DNA from: Dehalococcoidia bacterium UBA5760
Lineage (GTDB): Bacteria > Chloroflexota > Dehalococcoidia > Dehalococcoidales > UBA5760
Direction of reading: 5' to 3'
Length of the DNA stretch: 64,000 nt
Assembly (NCBI GenBank): GCA_002418895.1
Contig: DIFA01000019.1
Coordinates: 1-64,000 of the forward strand
Shown: piece after piece, positions 26,105 to 33,478 of the stretch
Numbering within the stretch: the stretch's first letter is position 1
Layout of the letters: each line of letters begins with the position of its first letter
Notes under the pieces: generated by a model
What the model was told of the DNA's origin: nothing
What the model saw: the letters and a program-made list of their open reading frames with translations, nothing else
Databases searched by the model: none
Position numbers and translations under genes: made by a program

Positions 26105-27539
26105 GGCTGACCATCTCCGCCTGTTCTATCGCTGTTATTAATGCCTGGGCTTTGTTTAAACTTTCCTGGTATTCACGCTCGGGAATACTATCGGCGACGA
26201 TACCCGCGCCAGCCTGAGTATAAGCAACACCATCCTTGATAATACTGGTACGGATGTTTATGGCAGTATCCATATTGCCGGAGAAACCGAAGTATCCCAC
26301 TGCACCGGCATAGGGACCCCTCTTGTCAGGTTCCAGCTCAGCGATAATCTCCATCGCCCGAACCTTAGGTGCCCCCGACACTGTCCCGGCCGGGAAACAG
26401 GCACGCAGGGCATCGAACTGGGAAAGGCCGCTCTTCAGTCTGCCTTCGACATGCGATACCAGATGCATAACGTGAGAATAGCGTTCAATACCCATAAGCT
26501 GAGTCACCTTGACTGTACCCGGTTCGCTGACCCGCCCGATATCATTACGACCAAGGTCCACCAGCATAATATGCTCGGCACATTCCTTCTCATCACTCTT
26601 GAGGTCTTCTTCCAGGGCCAAATCCTGGGCAACATCTCTACCCCGGGGGCGGGTACCAGCAATAGGGTGGTTGGATACTATTCCGCCTTCCACCCTTACC
26701 AGTAACTCAGGAGATGCCCCCACAATGTGGCAATCACCCATTTTGAGATAGTACATATAAGGCGATGGGTTGAGAGAGCGTAGCGCCCGATACAGTGTAA
26801 AGGGACTGGCGGTGGTCGGTCTGGCCAACCTCTGAGACAGGACTACCTGGATAATATCACCGGCACAGATGTACTCCTTAGCTCGACGCACTCTTTCCTC
26901 AAACTCTGTTCGGGAAAGGTTTGAGGAGGCTGGAACCAGGGATTGTTCATGTGAACTAGATAAATGGTATTGAGGGCTAATCGGTTGCCTTAACCTCGCC
27001 ACCAGGACATCAATTTTATTGGTTGCGTTCCGATAGGCCGCCTCAACATCGCCGTTTACATGAGCATGCGAGACCACCTTGATCTTATGGGTGAGATGAT
27101 CGAAAATGAGCAGGGTGTCCGCCAGCATGAATACTGATTCTGGGAGGCCCAGTGGATCAGGCTGAGGGGAAGGTAGCTCTTCAAAGTAGCGGGCGACTTC
27201 ATAGCCCAAGTAGCCGACCATCCCTCCATGAAAACGGGGCAAGCCGCTGTCAGTCGCCAGTCTGAAACGAGCGAGCTCCTTTTCGATAAGGGGTAGGGGA
27301 TCAACAGCATTATTGGTCTCGGTTCTCAGAACCAAGGCGGGCTCGGTACCGATAAAGCTGTAGCGGGCTAGTTGCTCGCCACCCTCTACACTCTCGAGTA
27401 GGAAAGAGTAATCCCCGCGAGCCACCTTAAGATAGGCAGATACCGGCGTTTCCAGATCAGCCATAATCTCACAATATACCGGTATCAGATTACCATACCT
27501 GGCCAGTTCTCTAGCCTCATCCAGTGCAGGATAGTACAT
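26085..27539 (-). CDS. trpE: Anthranilate synthase component I
   Basis: TrpE turns chorismate into anthranilate with ammonia from TrpG. The protein from ATG 27539 is 484 residues. It has the N-terminal tryptophan-feedback region with FLLESVEGGEQLARYSFIG (LLES element) and the catalytic signatures NPSPYMYYL, GTRPRGRD, DEKECAEHIMLVDLGRNDIG and PAGTVSGAPKVRAMEII. I chose the ATG at 27539 because TTGGGAGAT stands just before it and the upstream ATG lies inside the T-box terminator. It heads the operon and is controlled by the tryptophan T-box; the LLES element suggests feedback inhibition as well. Confidence 0.97.
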   Translation of the reverse strand: MYYPALDEARELARYGNLIPVYCEIMADLETPVSAYLKVARGDYSFLLESVEGGEQLARYSFIGTEPALVLRTETNNAVDPLPLIEKELARFRLATDSGLPRFHGGMVGYLGYEVARYFEELPSPQPDPLGLPESVFMLADTLLIFDHLTHKIKVVSHAHVNGDVEAAYRNATNKIDVLVARLRQPISPQYHLSSSHEQSLVPASSNLSRTEFEERVRRAKEYICAGDIIQVVLSQRLARPTTASPFTLYRALRSLNPSPYMYYLKMGDCHIVGASPELLVRVEGGIVSNHPIAGTRPRGRDVAQDLALEEDLKSDEKECAEHIMLVDLGRNDIGRVSEPGTVKVTQLMGIERYSHVMHLVSHVEGRLKSGLSQFDALRACFPAGTVSGAPKVRAMEIIAELEPDKRGPYAGAVGYFGFSGNMDTAINIRTSIIKDGVAYTQAGAGIVADSIPEREYQESLNKAQALITAIEQAEMVSHAAFDR

Positions 27540-27552
27540 ATTATCTCCCAAT

Positions 27553-27588
27553 AAAAAAACTCCCAACCCCTACAAAGGGGCGGGAGTT
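27553..27588 (-). terminator. T-box terminator before trpE
   Basis: On the minus strand AACTCCC, an inner CCCC/GGGG pairing and GGGAGTT form a stem followed by seven T residues (27559-27553). It ends 13 bases before the trpE ATG. The T-box core upstream should pair with its 5' arm to form the antiterminator. Confidence 0.92.
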
Positions 27589-27866
27589 CAACTTCCACGG
27601 TGCCACCCTTCTTAGCCCTCAATCCATAATCAGAGACTAAGGACTATCTCTATCAGGTACAGAAGCAAGAATCTACCTCAATACCCTGGAATACAATAAC
27701 GCTTTCCCTGCGTCAAGACCTACTTATTGCTGAATCAGCAATTTTCAGCCTGCGGCTCCCAAATCCATTCACCCTCTGCGCCAGCACCGGCTCACACCTC
27801 ACCCGGCTCTCTGAACCTCGCTTGAAGGCTACTACTCTTGTTCACAGCCTTTACAATATTCAATTG
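27553..27866 (-). promoter_or_regulatory. Tryptophan-specific T-box leader of the trp operon
   Basis: The 300-base leader has the classic T-box layout: AGAGTAGTA near the 5' end, the AGAGAGCCGGG and GTGAGCCGG elements of stem I, the specifier region GAATGGATTTGGGAGC with TGG (27767-27765), the T-box core AAGGGTGGCACC (27610-27599) and a terminator. TGG is the tryptophan codon. The UGGC in the core pairs with a tRNA ending GCCA, which fits the G discriminator base of tRNA-Trp. Uncharged tRNA-Trp should stop termination and turn on trpE-G-D-C-F-B-A. Confidence 0.93.
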
Positions 27867-27872
27867 GATAGG

Positions 27873-27901
27873 ATGTTAACATAATATCAATCATTTGTCA
27901 A
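27873..27901 (-). promoter_or_regulatory. Promoter of the trp operon
   Basis: On the minus strand TTGACA (27901-27896) precedes TAACAT (27878-27873) by 17 bases. The predicted start near 27866 fits the 5' boundary of the T-box. Confidence 0.6.
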
Positions 27902-28018
27902 TAGCTACCCTCCTGCTTCTATCAGAGGGAAATATTACGGCTGATGCGGTTGCTTATAATATTTGGACGGGTGTGATAAAATGTACAAGGAATGGATTGG
28001 AACTCTGTTTCGCAGTCG

Positions 28019-28110
28019 GGAGGGATCGCATAGTGGTCTAGTGCGGGCGCCTGCTAAGCGCTTACCTTGGGTAACCGGGGTCGTGGGTTCGAATCCCACT
28101 CCCTCCGCCA
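28019..28110 (+). tRNA. tRNA-Ser (anticodon GCU)
   Basis: The 92-base gene has a 7-bp acceptor stem GGAGGGA/TCCCTCC, discriminator G, encoded CCA, anticodon loop CTGCTAA with anticodon GCT, a long variable arm typical of tRNA-Ser, and a T arm GTGGG-TTCGAAT-CCCAC. It reads AGC and AGU codons. A TATAAT at 27955-27960 may be its -10 box. Confidence 0.97.
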
Positions 28111-28116
28111 GATAAA

Positions 28117-28144
28117 ATGCCCCTTAGCAAGGGGCATATATTTT
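28117..28144 (+). terminator. Terminator-like hairpin between tRNA-Ser and miaB
   Basis: A 9-bp stem ATGCCCCTT/AAGGGGCAT with an AGC loop is followed by ATATTTT. It lies 6 bases after the tRNA CCA end and 18 bases before the miaB start, so it may end the tRNA transcript or limit read-through into miaB. Confidence 0.75.
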
Positions 28145-28162
28145 AATAACCGGTGTAAGGCT

Positions 28163-29422
28163 ATGCCTCGATATTATATCTGGACTATCGGTTGTCAGAT
28201 GAACAAGGCTGAATCCGAGCGACTCGGCAGTTGCTTGGAACAGCACGGGTATCAAAGGGCGACCGCCGCCGAAAAGGCTCAACTGATTGTACTTAATAGC
28301 TGTGTGGTAAGGCAGAGTGCGGAAAACCGGGTTATCGGCAGGCTGAACGCTCTTAAGACACTGAAAAAGTCATGCCCTGACCTTAAACTAGCGGTTACCG
28401 GCTGTTTGGTAAACTCAAAGACGGACGAACTCAAAAAGAGCTTTCCTTTCGTTGATTATTTCTTTAAGCCTGGAGAATATCCGCCATGGCTGGAGGATCC
28501 AAAACCCGGTCCGATATTACCCCGACACCCATCAACAGTCACTTTCGTCTCCATCATTCAAGGCTGTAATAATTTCTGTTCCTACTGCATCGTTCCTTAT
28601 CGTCGTGGACGGGAGAGAAGTCGCCCACTTGAAGCAATAGTAGCTGAAGTGAAAGAGCTGGTGCGCCATGGTACAAAAGAGGTGGTCCTGCTAGGACAGA
28701 ACGTGGACTCATACGGGCAGGATCTTCCGGAAAAACCGCAGTTATCCGATCTACTTGGTGAGCTTAATACTGTGGATGGGCTGGTCCGCATCCGCTTCCT
28801 GACCAACCATCCCAAGGATATGAGCCTCAGGCTCATTAATAAGATAGCCTGTCTGGATAAGATCTGCGAAGAGATAAGCCTCCCTGTGCAGTCGGGCAGT
28901 GATGATATTCTGAAAGCAATGGGACGAGGTTACACTGCAGAGCACTATCGCCGGCTCATAGAAGAAATACGCAGCAGAGTGCCGGGAGTAGCCTTAAGCA
29001 CCGACGTCATTGTCGGCTTTCCCTACGAAACGGAAGAGCAGTTTCAGAAAACATTTGACCTGATCTCCGAGCTAAAGTTTGACGTAGTCCATGTCGCTGC
29101 ATATTCAGTGAGACCGGGGACTACTGCTGCCGAGAGATTTCCCGATAATGTTCCGCTGGCTGTGAAAAGAGAGCGATTGAAAAGGGTAGAAAAGCTTCAG
29201 GAAGAAATAGCGGCTGCAATTAATGCCCGGCTATTGGGTAAGACAGCTGAGGTACTGGTAGAAGGTAAGAAAAAGGGGCGGTGGTGGGGCCGGTCTCGAA
29301 GCGGTAGACTGGTCTTTTTCGATAGCAGTTGCAACTGCCTGGGACGACTGGTCAAAATAGATATTGAGAAGACAAGTCCATGGGCGCTGCAGGGTAGTAT
29401 TAACACCAATCGGACTGATTAA
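28163..29422 (+). CDS. miaB: tRNA methylthiotransferase MiaB
   Basis: MiaB adds a methylthio group to N6-isopentenyladenosine at position 37 of tRNAs reading UNN codons. The 419-residue radical-SAM enzyme holds two Fe-S clusters: Cys11, Cys47 and Cys81 in the UPF0004 domain and Cys135, Cys139, Cys142 (CNNFCSYC) in the radical-SAM domain. SLPVQSGSD and VGFPYETEEQF follow, then a C-terminal TRAM domain. I start it at ATG 28163; the frame is open upstream through the tRNA gene, but that part cannot be coding. The ribosome site (TAAGG) is close to the ATG and weak. Confidence 0.95.
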   Translation: MPRYYIWTIGCQMNKAESERLGSCLEQHGYQRATAAEKAQLIVLNSCVVRQSAENRVIGRLNALKTLKKSCPDLKLAVTGCLVNSKTDELKKSFPFVDYFFKPGEYPPWLEDPKPGPILPRHPSTVTFVSIIQGCNNFCSYCIVPYRRGRERSRPLEAIVAEVKELVRHGTKEVVLLGQNVDSYGQDLPEKPQLSDLLGELNTVDGLVRIRFLTNHPKDMSLRLINKIACLDKICEEISLPVQSGSDDILKAMGRGYTAEHYRRLIEEIRSRVPGVALSTDVIVGFPYETEEQFQKTFDLISELKFDVVHVAAYSVRPGTTAAERFPDNVPLAVKRERLKRVEKLQEEIAAAINARLLGKTAEVLVEGKKKGRWWGRSRSGRLVFFDSSCNCLGRLVKIDIEKTSPWALQGSINTNRTD

Positions 29423-29436
29423 AGCAAGGAGGGATA

Positions 29437-29697
29437 ATGGACACCAACATAATATACATAATCGCCTTTCTTTGTGTGCTTGGTTTAGTATTCTATTTCT
29501 TCATGATCAGACCACAACGAAGGAGACAGCAGGAGCACGATGAACTGATAAATCAGTTGAAACAAGGGGACAGTGTGATCACCGCCGGCGGCATATATGG
29601 GCGGGTGGAAGATGTCGGTCAGGACAGCGTCGTCCTGAAAATAGAATCAGGGGCCACAATGAGAGTGGCTAAAAGCAGTATCGCCAGTAAAGCATAA
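29437..29697 (+). CDS. yajC: Preprotein translocase subunit YajC
   Basis: YajC is the small single-span partner of SecDF in the Sec translocase. The 86-residue protein has one membrane segment (about residues 5-24) followed by the cytoplasmic signature FFMIRPQRRRQQEHDELINQ and LKQGDSVITAGGIYGRVEDV. It starts 14 bases after miaB behind AAGGAGGG. No secD or secF is in the window. Confidence 0.95.
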   Translation: MDTNIIYIIAFLCVLGLVFYFFMIRPQRRRQQEHDELINQLKQGDSVITAGGIYGRVEDVGQDSVVLKIESGATMRVAKSSIASKA

Positions 29698-29778
29698 TAA
29701 TAAGTACGATCCGGCATCTTTCCCTTATTCCAATGAGGCAGAGACGTACCGGCAACCGGTAACCTGATAGAGATAGCA

Positions 29779-30690
29779 ATGGATAGTGTTGATAACCTTA
29801 AAACGAAGATAGCGGAGCTGAAAGAAAAGCTAAGGGCAGTCATTGTCGCCCACAATTATCAGAGTCCCGAGATACAGGATATCGCCGATTTTACTGGCGA
29901 CTCCCTGGAGTTAGCCCGCAGATGCACCGGGGTGGATGCTGAAACCATCATATTCTGTGGCGTACATTTCATGGCAGAGACAGCGGCCATACTTAGTCCT
30001 GAACGTACCGTCTTACTGGCTGAAGGAAGTGCCGGTTGCCCTATGGCTGATATGATTAGTGCCGATGAGCTTAAGGGTTGGAAGTTGAGATACCCCCGGG
30101 CGTCGGTAGTCTGCTACGTAAATTCAACAGCCGGAGTCAAGGCAGAGAGTTATAGCTGTTGTACATCGGCTAATGGAGTCAAGATAGTAGATGCGGTACC
30201 CAACGACGAGATTCTCTTTGTCCCTGACCAGAATCTGGGTCACTTTATATCCACTCAGACCAGAAAAAGGATGATTCTTTACCCCGGCTACTGTTATGTG
30301 CACCACCGGATTAAGCCGGCGCAGGTGAAGATGGCAAGGGAGCTTTATCCCGATGCCACGCTCATCGTCCATCCAGAATGCCGACCGGAAGTAGTAGCCC
30401 TGGCTGATGCTGTCCTCAGCACCTCGCAGATGCTCCGCTATGTCAAAACAAGTTCGCAAAAGAGCTTTATCATTGGTACCGAGGAGGGACTGCTGCATCC
30501 GCTACGTAAAGAGAACCCCGGTAAATCCTTCCATATGCTATCAAACAGCCAGGTCTGTACCGACATGAAAAAGACAACCCTGGCGACGTTAGCCGAGACG
30601 ATGGAGATGAGAAGGAACAGGGTAACTGTTCCCGAGGAGATAAGGCTGAAGGCAAAGCAGGCTGTTGAGAGAATGATTGCGGTAGGGTGA
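29779..30690 (+). CDS. nadA: Quinolinate synthase
   Basis: NadA makes quinolinate from iminoaspartate and dihydroxyacetone phosphate in NAD synthesis. The 303-residue protein has the three cysteines that bind the catalytic [4Fe-4S] cluster: Cys87 (GSAGCPMAD), Cys201 (VHPECRPEV) and Cys260 (SQVCTDMKKT). AHNYQSPEIQDIADFTGDS (24-42) is the family opening. It is followed by nadC. No nadB (aspartate oxidase) or aspartate dehydrogenase is in the window, so the source of iminoaspartate is elsewhere. Confidence 0.96.
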   Translation: MDSVDNLKTKIAELKEKLRAVIVAHNYQSPEIQDIADFTGDSLELARRCTGVDAETIIFCGVHFMAETAAILSPERTVLLAEGSAGCPMADMISADELKGWKLRYPRASVVCYVNSTAGVKAESYSCCTSANGVKIVDAVPNDEILFVPDQNLGHFISTQTRKRMILYPGYCYVHHRIKPAQVKMARELYPDATLIVHPECRPEVVALADAVLSTSQMLRYVKTSSQKSFIIGTEEGLLHPLRKENPGKSFHMLSNSQVCTDMKKTTLATLAETMEMRRNRVTVPEEIRLKAKQAVERMIAVG

Positions 30691-30710
30691 AGAAAAAGGA
30701 GCACAGGAGT

Positions 30711-31607
30711 GTGAGCCTGGTGAATAAATTCAGACCGTCTAATGAACAAATTGATGGCATTATTAACCTCGCCCTGGCAGAGGATATTAGTCAGGGTGAT
30801 ATCACCAGCGAAGCCTTGATACCAGCCAAACTTCAGGGCAAGGCAATCGTGCTGGCTAAGGAAGAAGGAACTCTGGCCGGTGGAGAAGTAGCCAGACAGG
30901 TTTTTCTCAAGGTATCCCCATCACTTAAGGTGGAGCTATTGATAGAAGATGGTATTTTGATTCATCCCGGAGATATCATAGCTACCATTTACGGACGGGT
31001 AATAGATATCCTCAAGGCAGAACGGGTGGCTCTCAATTTCTTACAAAGGCTAAGCGGTATTGCTTCGCTTACTGCCCGCTATGTTGCCGAGACTACGGGG
31101 CTTGGAGTCAGTATCTGTGACACCCGTAAGACTACCCCCGGACTCAGGATACTGGAGAAATACGCCGTGAGTGCCGGCGGTGGCAAGAATCACCGTTTTC
31201 ATCTCGGTGACAGCATCTTGATCAAAGACAACCACCTCGCAGCACTACGCACCCAGGGAATGAGCATAAAGGATATCGTGGCTCAAGCGAGACGAAATGC
31301 CCCCGAAGGTCTGACGGTGGAGGTCGAGGCCGATACTGTTTCAGAAGCCCTGGAGGCAGTTCAAGGTGGAGCCGATACGATCCTGCTCGATAATATGAGT
31401 CCGGATGAAATACGCCGAGCCGTGGGACTAATCCCGGGACATGTCAAGACAGAGGCCTCGGGAGGTATTACCCTGATGAACGTACGTGCCATAGCGATGT
31501 CCGGAGTGAATACTATCTCAATCGGCGCGCTCACCCATTCAGTAAAGGCTTTGGACATCAGTCTGGAGCTTGAACCCGGGACCATCCAGCCAGTTCATAC
31601 GAAATAG
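30711..31607 (+). CDS. nadC: Nicotinate-nucleotide pyrophosphorylase (carboxylating)
   Basis: NadC turns quinolinate and PRPP into nicotinate mononucleotide. The protein (298 residues from GTG 30711) has ALAEDISQGDITSEALIP, LNFLQRLSGIASLTARYV, CDTRKTTPGLRILEKYAV, GGGKNHRFHLGDSILIKDNH, VEVEADTVSEAL, and EASGGITLMNVRAIA. I favour GTG 30711 because AAGGAG is 9 bases upstream; a GTG at 30687 overlapping the nadA stop is also possible. Gene order nadA-nadC suggests one transcript. Confidence 0.95.
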   Translation: MSLVNKFRPSNEQIDGIINLALAEDISQGDITSEALIPAKLQGKAIVLAKEEGTLAGGEVARQVFLKVSPSLKVELLIEDGILIHPGDIIATIYGRVIDILKAERVALNFLQRLSGIASLTARYVAETTGLGVSICDTRKTTPGLRILEKYAVSAGGGKNHRFHLGDSILIKDNHLAALRTQGMSIKDIVAQARRNAPEGLTVEVEADTVSEALEAVQGGADTILLDNMSPDEIRRAVGLIPGHVKTEASGGITLMNVRAIAMSGVNTISIGALTHSVKALDISLELEPGTIQPVHTK

Positions 31608-31697
31608 CCCGTGCCGACCTTCTTGACATGCGATATCCGGCCTTTATCTTCCCTGGCTTAAAGAGACACTGATGATTAATACTGATGGCAAGCGGCA

Positions 31698-32120
31698 CTA
31701 CTTCTGGCACTTCGGGCATAGACCAAAGAAAGCAAGGTGCTTCATATTGACCCTGAAGCCGTATTTCTCTCTAATTTCGGTCCACAACGGGTTCAATATC
31801 GACTCTTCGACATCGACAGTTTTTCCACACTTCCCACAGACAAGGTGATGATGATGGCCTTTCCCAATACTGTGGTAGCGTACCCGCCCATCGCCCAGGT
31901 CAGTCTCGGTAACCAGTCCCAGTTCCTTCAGTAGCTCCATAGTACGATAGACAGTAGAGATATTCATCTGGGGATAATGGTCACAGATCTGAGCATATAT
32001 CTCCTCAGCACTGATATGACCATCCGTTTCCTCTACAGCTGTTAGTATCATTATACGCTGTGGTGTCAGTCGGTATCCTAACTCACCCAGTTTACGACCT
32101 ATTGCTGTAGTTTGACTCAT
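31698..32120 (-). CDS. Fur-family metal- or peroxide-responsive repressor
   Basis: The 140-residue protein has the Fur winged helix (YRLTPQRIMILTAVE at 16-30; STVYRTMELLKELGLV at 55-70) and a dimerisation domain with HHHHLVCGKCGKTVDVEE (89-106). Cys95/Cys98 and Cys135/Cys138 form the structural zinc site. Whether it senses iron, zinc or peroxide (Fur, Zur, PerR) cannot be read securely. It has its own candidate promoter in the 100-base gap after dtd. Confidence 0.93.
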   Translation of the reverse strand: MSQTTAIGRKLGELGYRLTPQRIMILTAVEETDGHISAEEIYAQICDHYPQMNISTVYRTMELLKELGLVTETDLGDGRVRYHSIGKGHHHHLVCGKCGKTVDVEESILNPLWTEIREKYGFRVNMKHLAFFGLCPKCQK

Positions 32121-32157
32121 TCGACTTTACCCTGCTTGATAGACTAACTATGAACAA

Positions 32158-32186
32158 ATTATAAACAAGAGATTAATTCATGGCAA
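32158..32186 (-). promoter_or_regulatory. Promoter of the Fur-family gene
   Basis: On the minus strand TTGCCA (32186-32181) and a perfect TATAAT (32163-32158) are 17 bases apart. The start codon lies 38 bases beyond the -10 box. Confidence 0.65.
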
Positions 32187-32220
32187 CAAACAATGCAAGA
32201 GCAATTATACAGATGGGTCA

Positions 32221-32670
32221 TTAACGTTTATCACCGCTGTCTAGAATAATGGTTACCGGACCGTCATTATGAATCTCCACCTGCATATATTGCTGAAAAC
32301 GCCCGGTGGCTAAACTGAGTCCGGTATCACGAACTTCCTTGACAAAGTATTCGAAGAGTCCTTCAGCCCGGGATGGCGGTGCTGCCTCGGTAAAACTGGG
32401 GCGGCGCCCCCTCCTGGTATCTGACAGAAGAGTGAACTGGCTGATTATCAGTATTTCTCCGTTAATATCCAGAACGGAACGGCCGAACCTGCCCGCCTCG
32501 TCAGCAAAAATACGCAGATTCACTGCCTTCTGCGCCAGGTACTGCGCATCCTTTCCAGTATCACTATTAGCAATACCGATAAAGGCTACCAGCCCCTGCC
32601 CGATTTTACCCACTATCTCATTGTTGACACTGACCGCGGCACTGGTAACCCGTTGCAGGAGTGCCTTCAC
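32221..32670 (-). CDS. dtd: D-aminoacyl-tRNA deacylase
   Basis: Dtd removes D-amino acids wrongly attached to tRNA. The 149-residue protein begins MKALLQRVTSAAVSV and has both family motifs: SQFTL (77-81) and the Gly-Pro motif NDGPVT (135-140). It follows the FmdB-like gene by 14 bases in the same direction. Confidence 0.96.
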   Translation of the reverse strand: MKALLQRVTSAAVSVNNEIVGKIGQGLVAFIGIANSDTGKDAQYLAQKAVNLRIFADEAGRFGRSVLDINGEILIISQFTLLSDTRRGRRPSFTEAAPPSRAEGLFEYFVKEVRDTGLSLATGRFQQYMQVEIHNDGPVTIILDSGDKR

Positions 32671-32684
32671 AACTACTTTCCCGT

Positions 32685-32909
32685 TTACTGTTTCTTAGCA
32701 GGTTTCTTCGCCGCTCCTGAGCTAACATCAGTATTACGGCTGTCGGTAACATAAAAACCGCTCCCCTTGAAAATGATGGGTGCAGAGTGAAAAACACGAC
32801 GAACTTTTCCCTCGCACTGAGGACATATAGCTATCGGTTCTTCATCAAACCGCTGCCTTTTTTCAAAACGGAAGCTGCATTTATCACACTTATATTCATA
32901 GGTGGGCAT
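32685..32909 (-). CDS. FmdB-family zinc-ribbon protein
   Basis: This 74-residue protein begins MPTYEYKCDKCSFRFE, the FmdB/CxxC-CxxC regulatory-protein signature, with Cys8/Cys11 and Cys29/Cys32 (CPQCEGKVRRVFH). The tail is Lys/Ala-rich. Family members are small zinc ribbons of uncertain role, named after a putative regulator near formamidase genes. I chose the third possible start (ATG 32909) because the family begins MPTYEYxC and GAGGTG is 6 bases upstream. Confidence 0.88.
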   Translation of the reverse strand: MPTYEYKCDKCSFRFEKRQRFDEEPIAICPQCEGKVRRVFHSAPIIFKGSGFYVTDSRNTDVSSGAAKKPAKKQ

Positions 32910-33210
32910 CCACATCACCTCACGGATACTTGTATCACTGTCTCACTGGCTATTTTACACAAATAATCGCCATAAAGGCAAATTCAGGCGATGCGGCATC
33001 GGTATCAATGATCAGTAGACCGAAATAGGCGCCAAAATTAAATTGATTCCCCCTAGACTTCGGGGTGAAAAAGGTGTAAAATTTAAGCGGTTAGCGGAGT
33101 GGATAAGTATATGTAGTTATGACCGTATTATCAGCGAAAGATTATCGGATAAAGAAGGCACCGGGCTAATTGATAGTCGGTGCTCTTCGCATTTATAAGG
33201 AGGTGTAGTT
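32910..33210. other. Divergent intergenic region before the SWIM gene
   Basis: This 301-base region separates the FmdB-like gene from the SWIM-finger gene. It holds a hairpin at 33158-33183 just before the SWIM ribosome site and a weak CCCC/GGGG stem near 33051-33063. No gene or clear promoter pair was found. Confidence 0.5.
33158..33183 (+). repeat. Hairpin in the SWIM-gene leader
   Basis: GCACCG and CGGTGC enclose a second short pairing (GCTA/TAGT) with one bulged G. It lies 16 bases upstream of the AAGGAGG site of the SWIM-finger gene and may tune its translation. Confidence 0.5.
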
Positions 33211-33477
33211 ATGCAGTCAAGTCTGATTGGGAAAATCGAAAAGGCCAAGCGCTATGCCCAGGAAACCGACCGAATCAGCTTCTCCGATTTCTCAGTAGAA
33301 TTCCGCGGAGAGAATGACAGCTACACTACGGGATATAAGGATGGCAAATGGCATTGCTCCTGCCACTTCTTTTCAAGCTGGGGGCTTTGTAGTCATACCA
33401 TGGCACTGGAGAAGATTCTGGGCAATATGCTACCCGAGGAAGCCAGGATCACTCAGGAGCCCGTTAACCTGGGTTAA
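33211..33477 (+). CDS. Small stand-alone SWIM zinc-finger protein
   Basis: The 88-residue protein has a CxC...CxH SWIM finger: Cys49, Cys51, Cys60, His62 within WHCSCHFFSSWGLCSHTMA. SWIM fingers bind nucleic acid or protein partners and are usually part of larger proteins such as SNF2 helicases or transposases. Here only about 48 residues precede it, predicted as one helix and a small sheet. The start has a strong AAGGAGG site. The stop nearly meets the convergent folC stop. Function unknown. Confidence 0.8.
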   Translation: MQSSLIGKIEKAKRYAQETDRISFSDFSVEFRGENDSYTTGYKDGKWHCSCHFFSSWGLCSHTMALEKILGNMLPEEARITQEPVNLG

Positions 33478-33478
33478 G

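Noticed and set aside
28067..28162. Upstream extension of miaB
   Set aside because: The frame is open back into the tRNA-Ser gene, but a mature tRNA cannot also be the coding start; homology begins at ATG 28163.
33051..33160. A tRNA-like segment upstream of the SWIM gene
   Set aside because: No acceptor stem or T-loop could be folded; only short GC-rich pairs are present.
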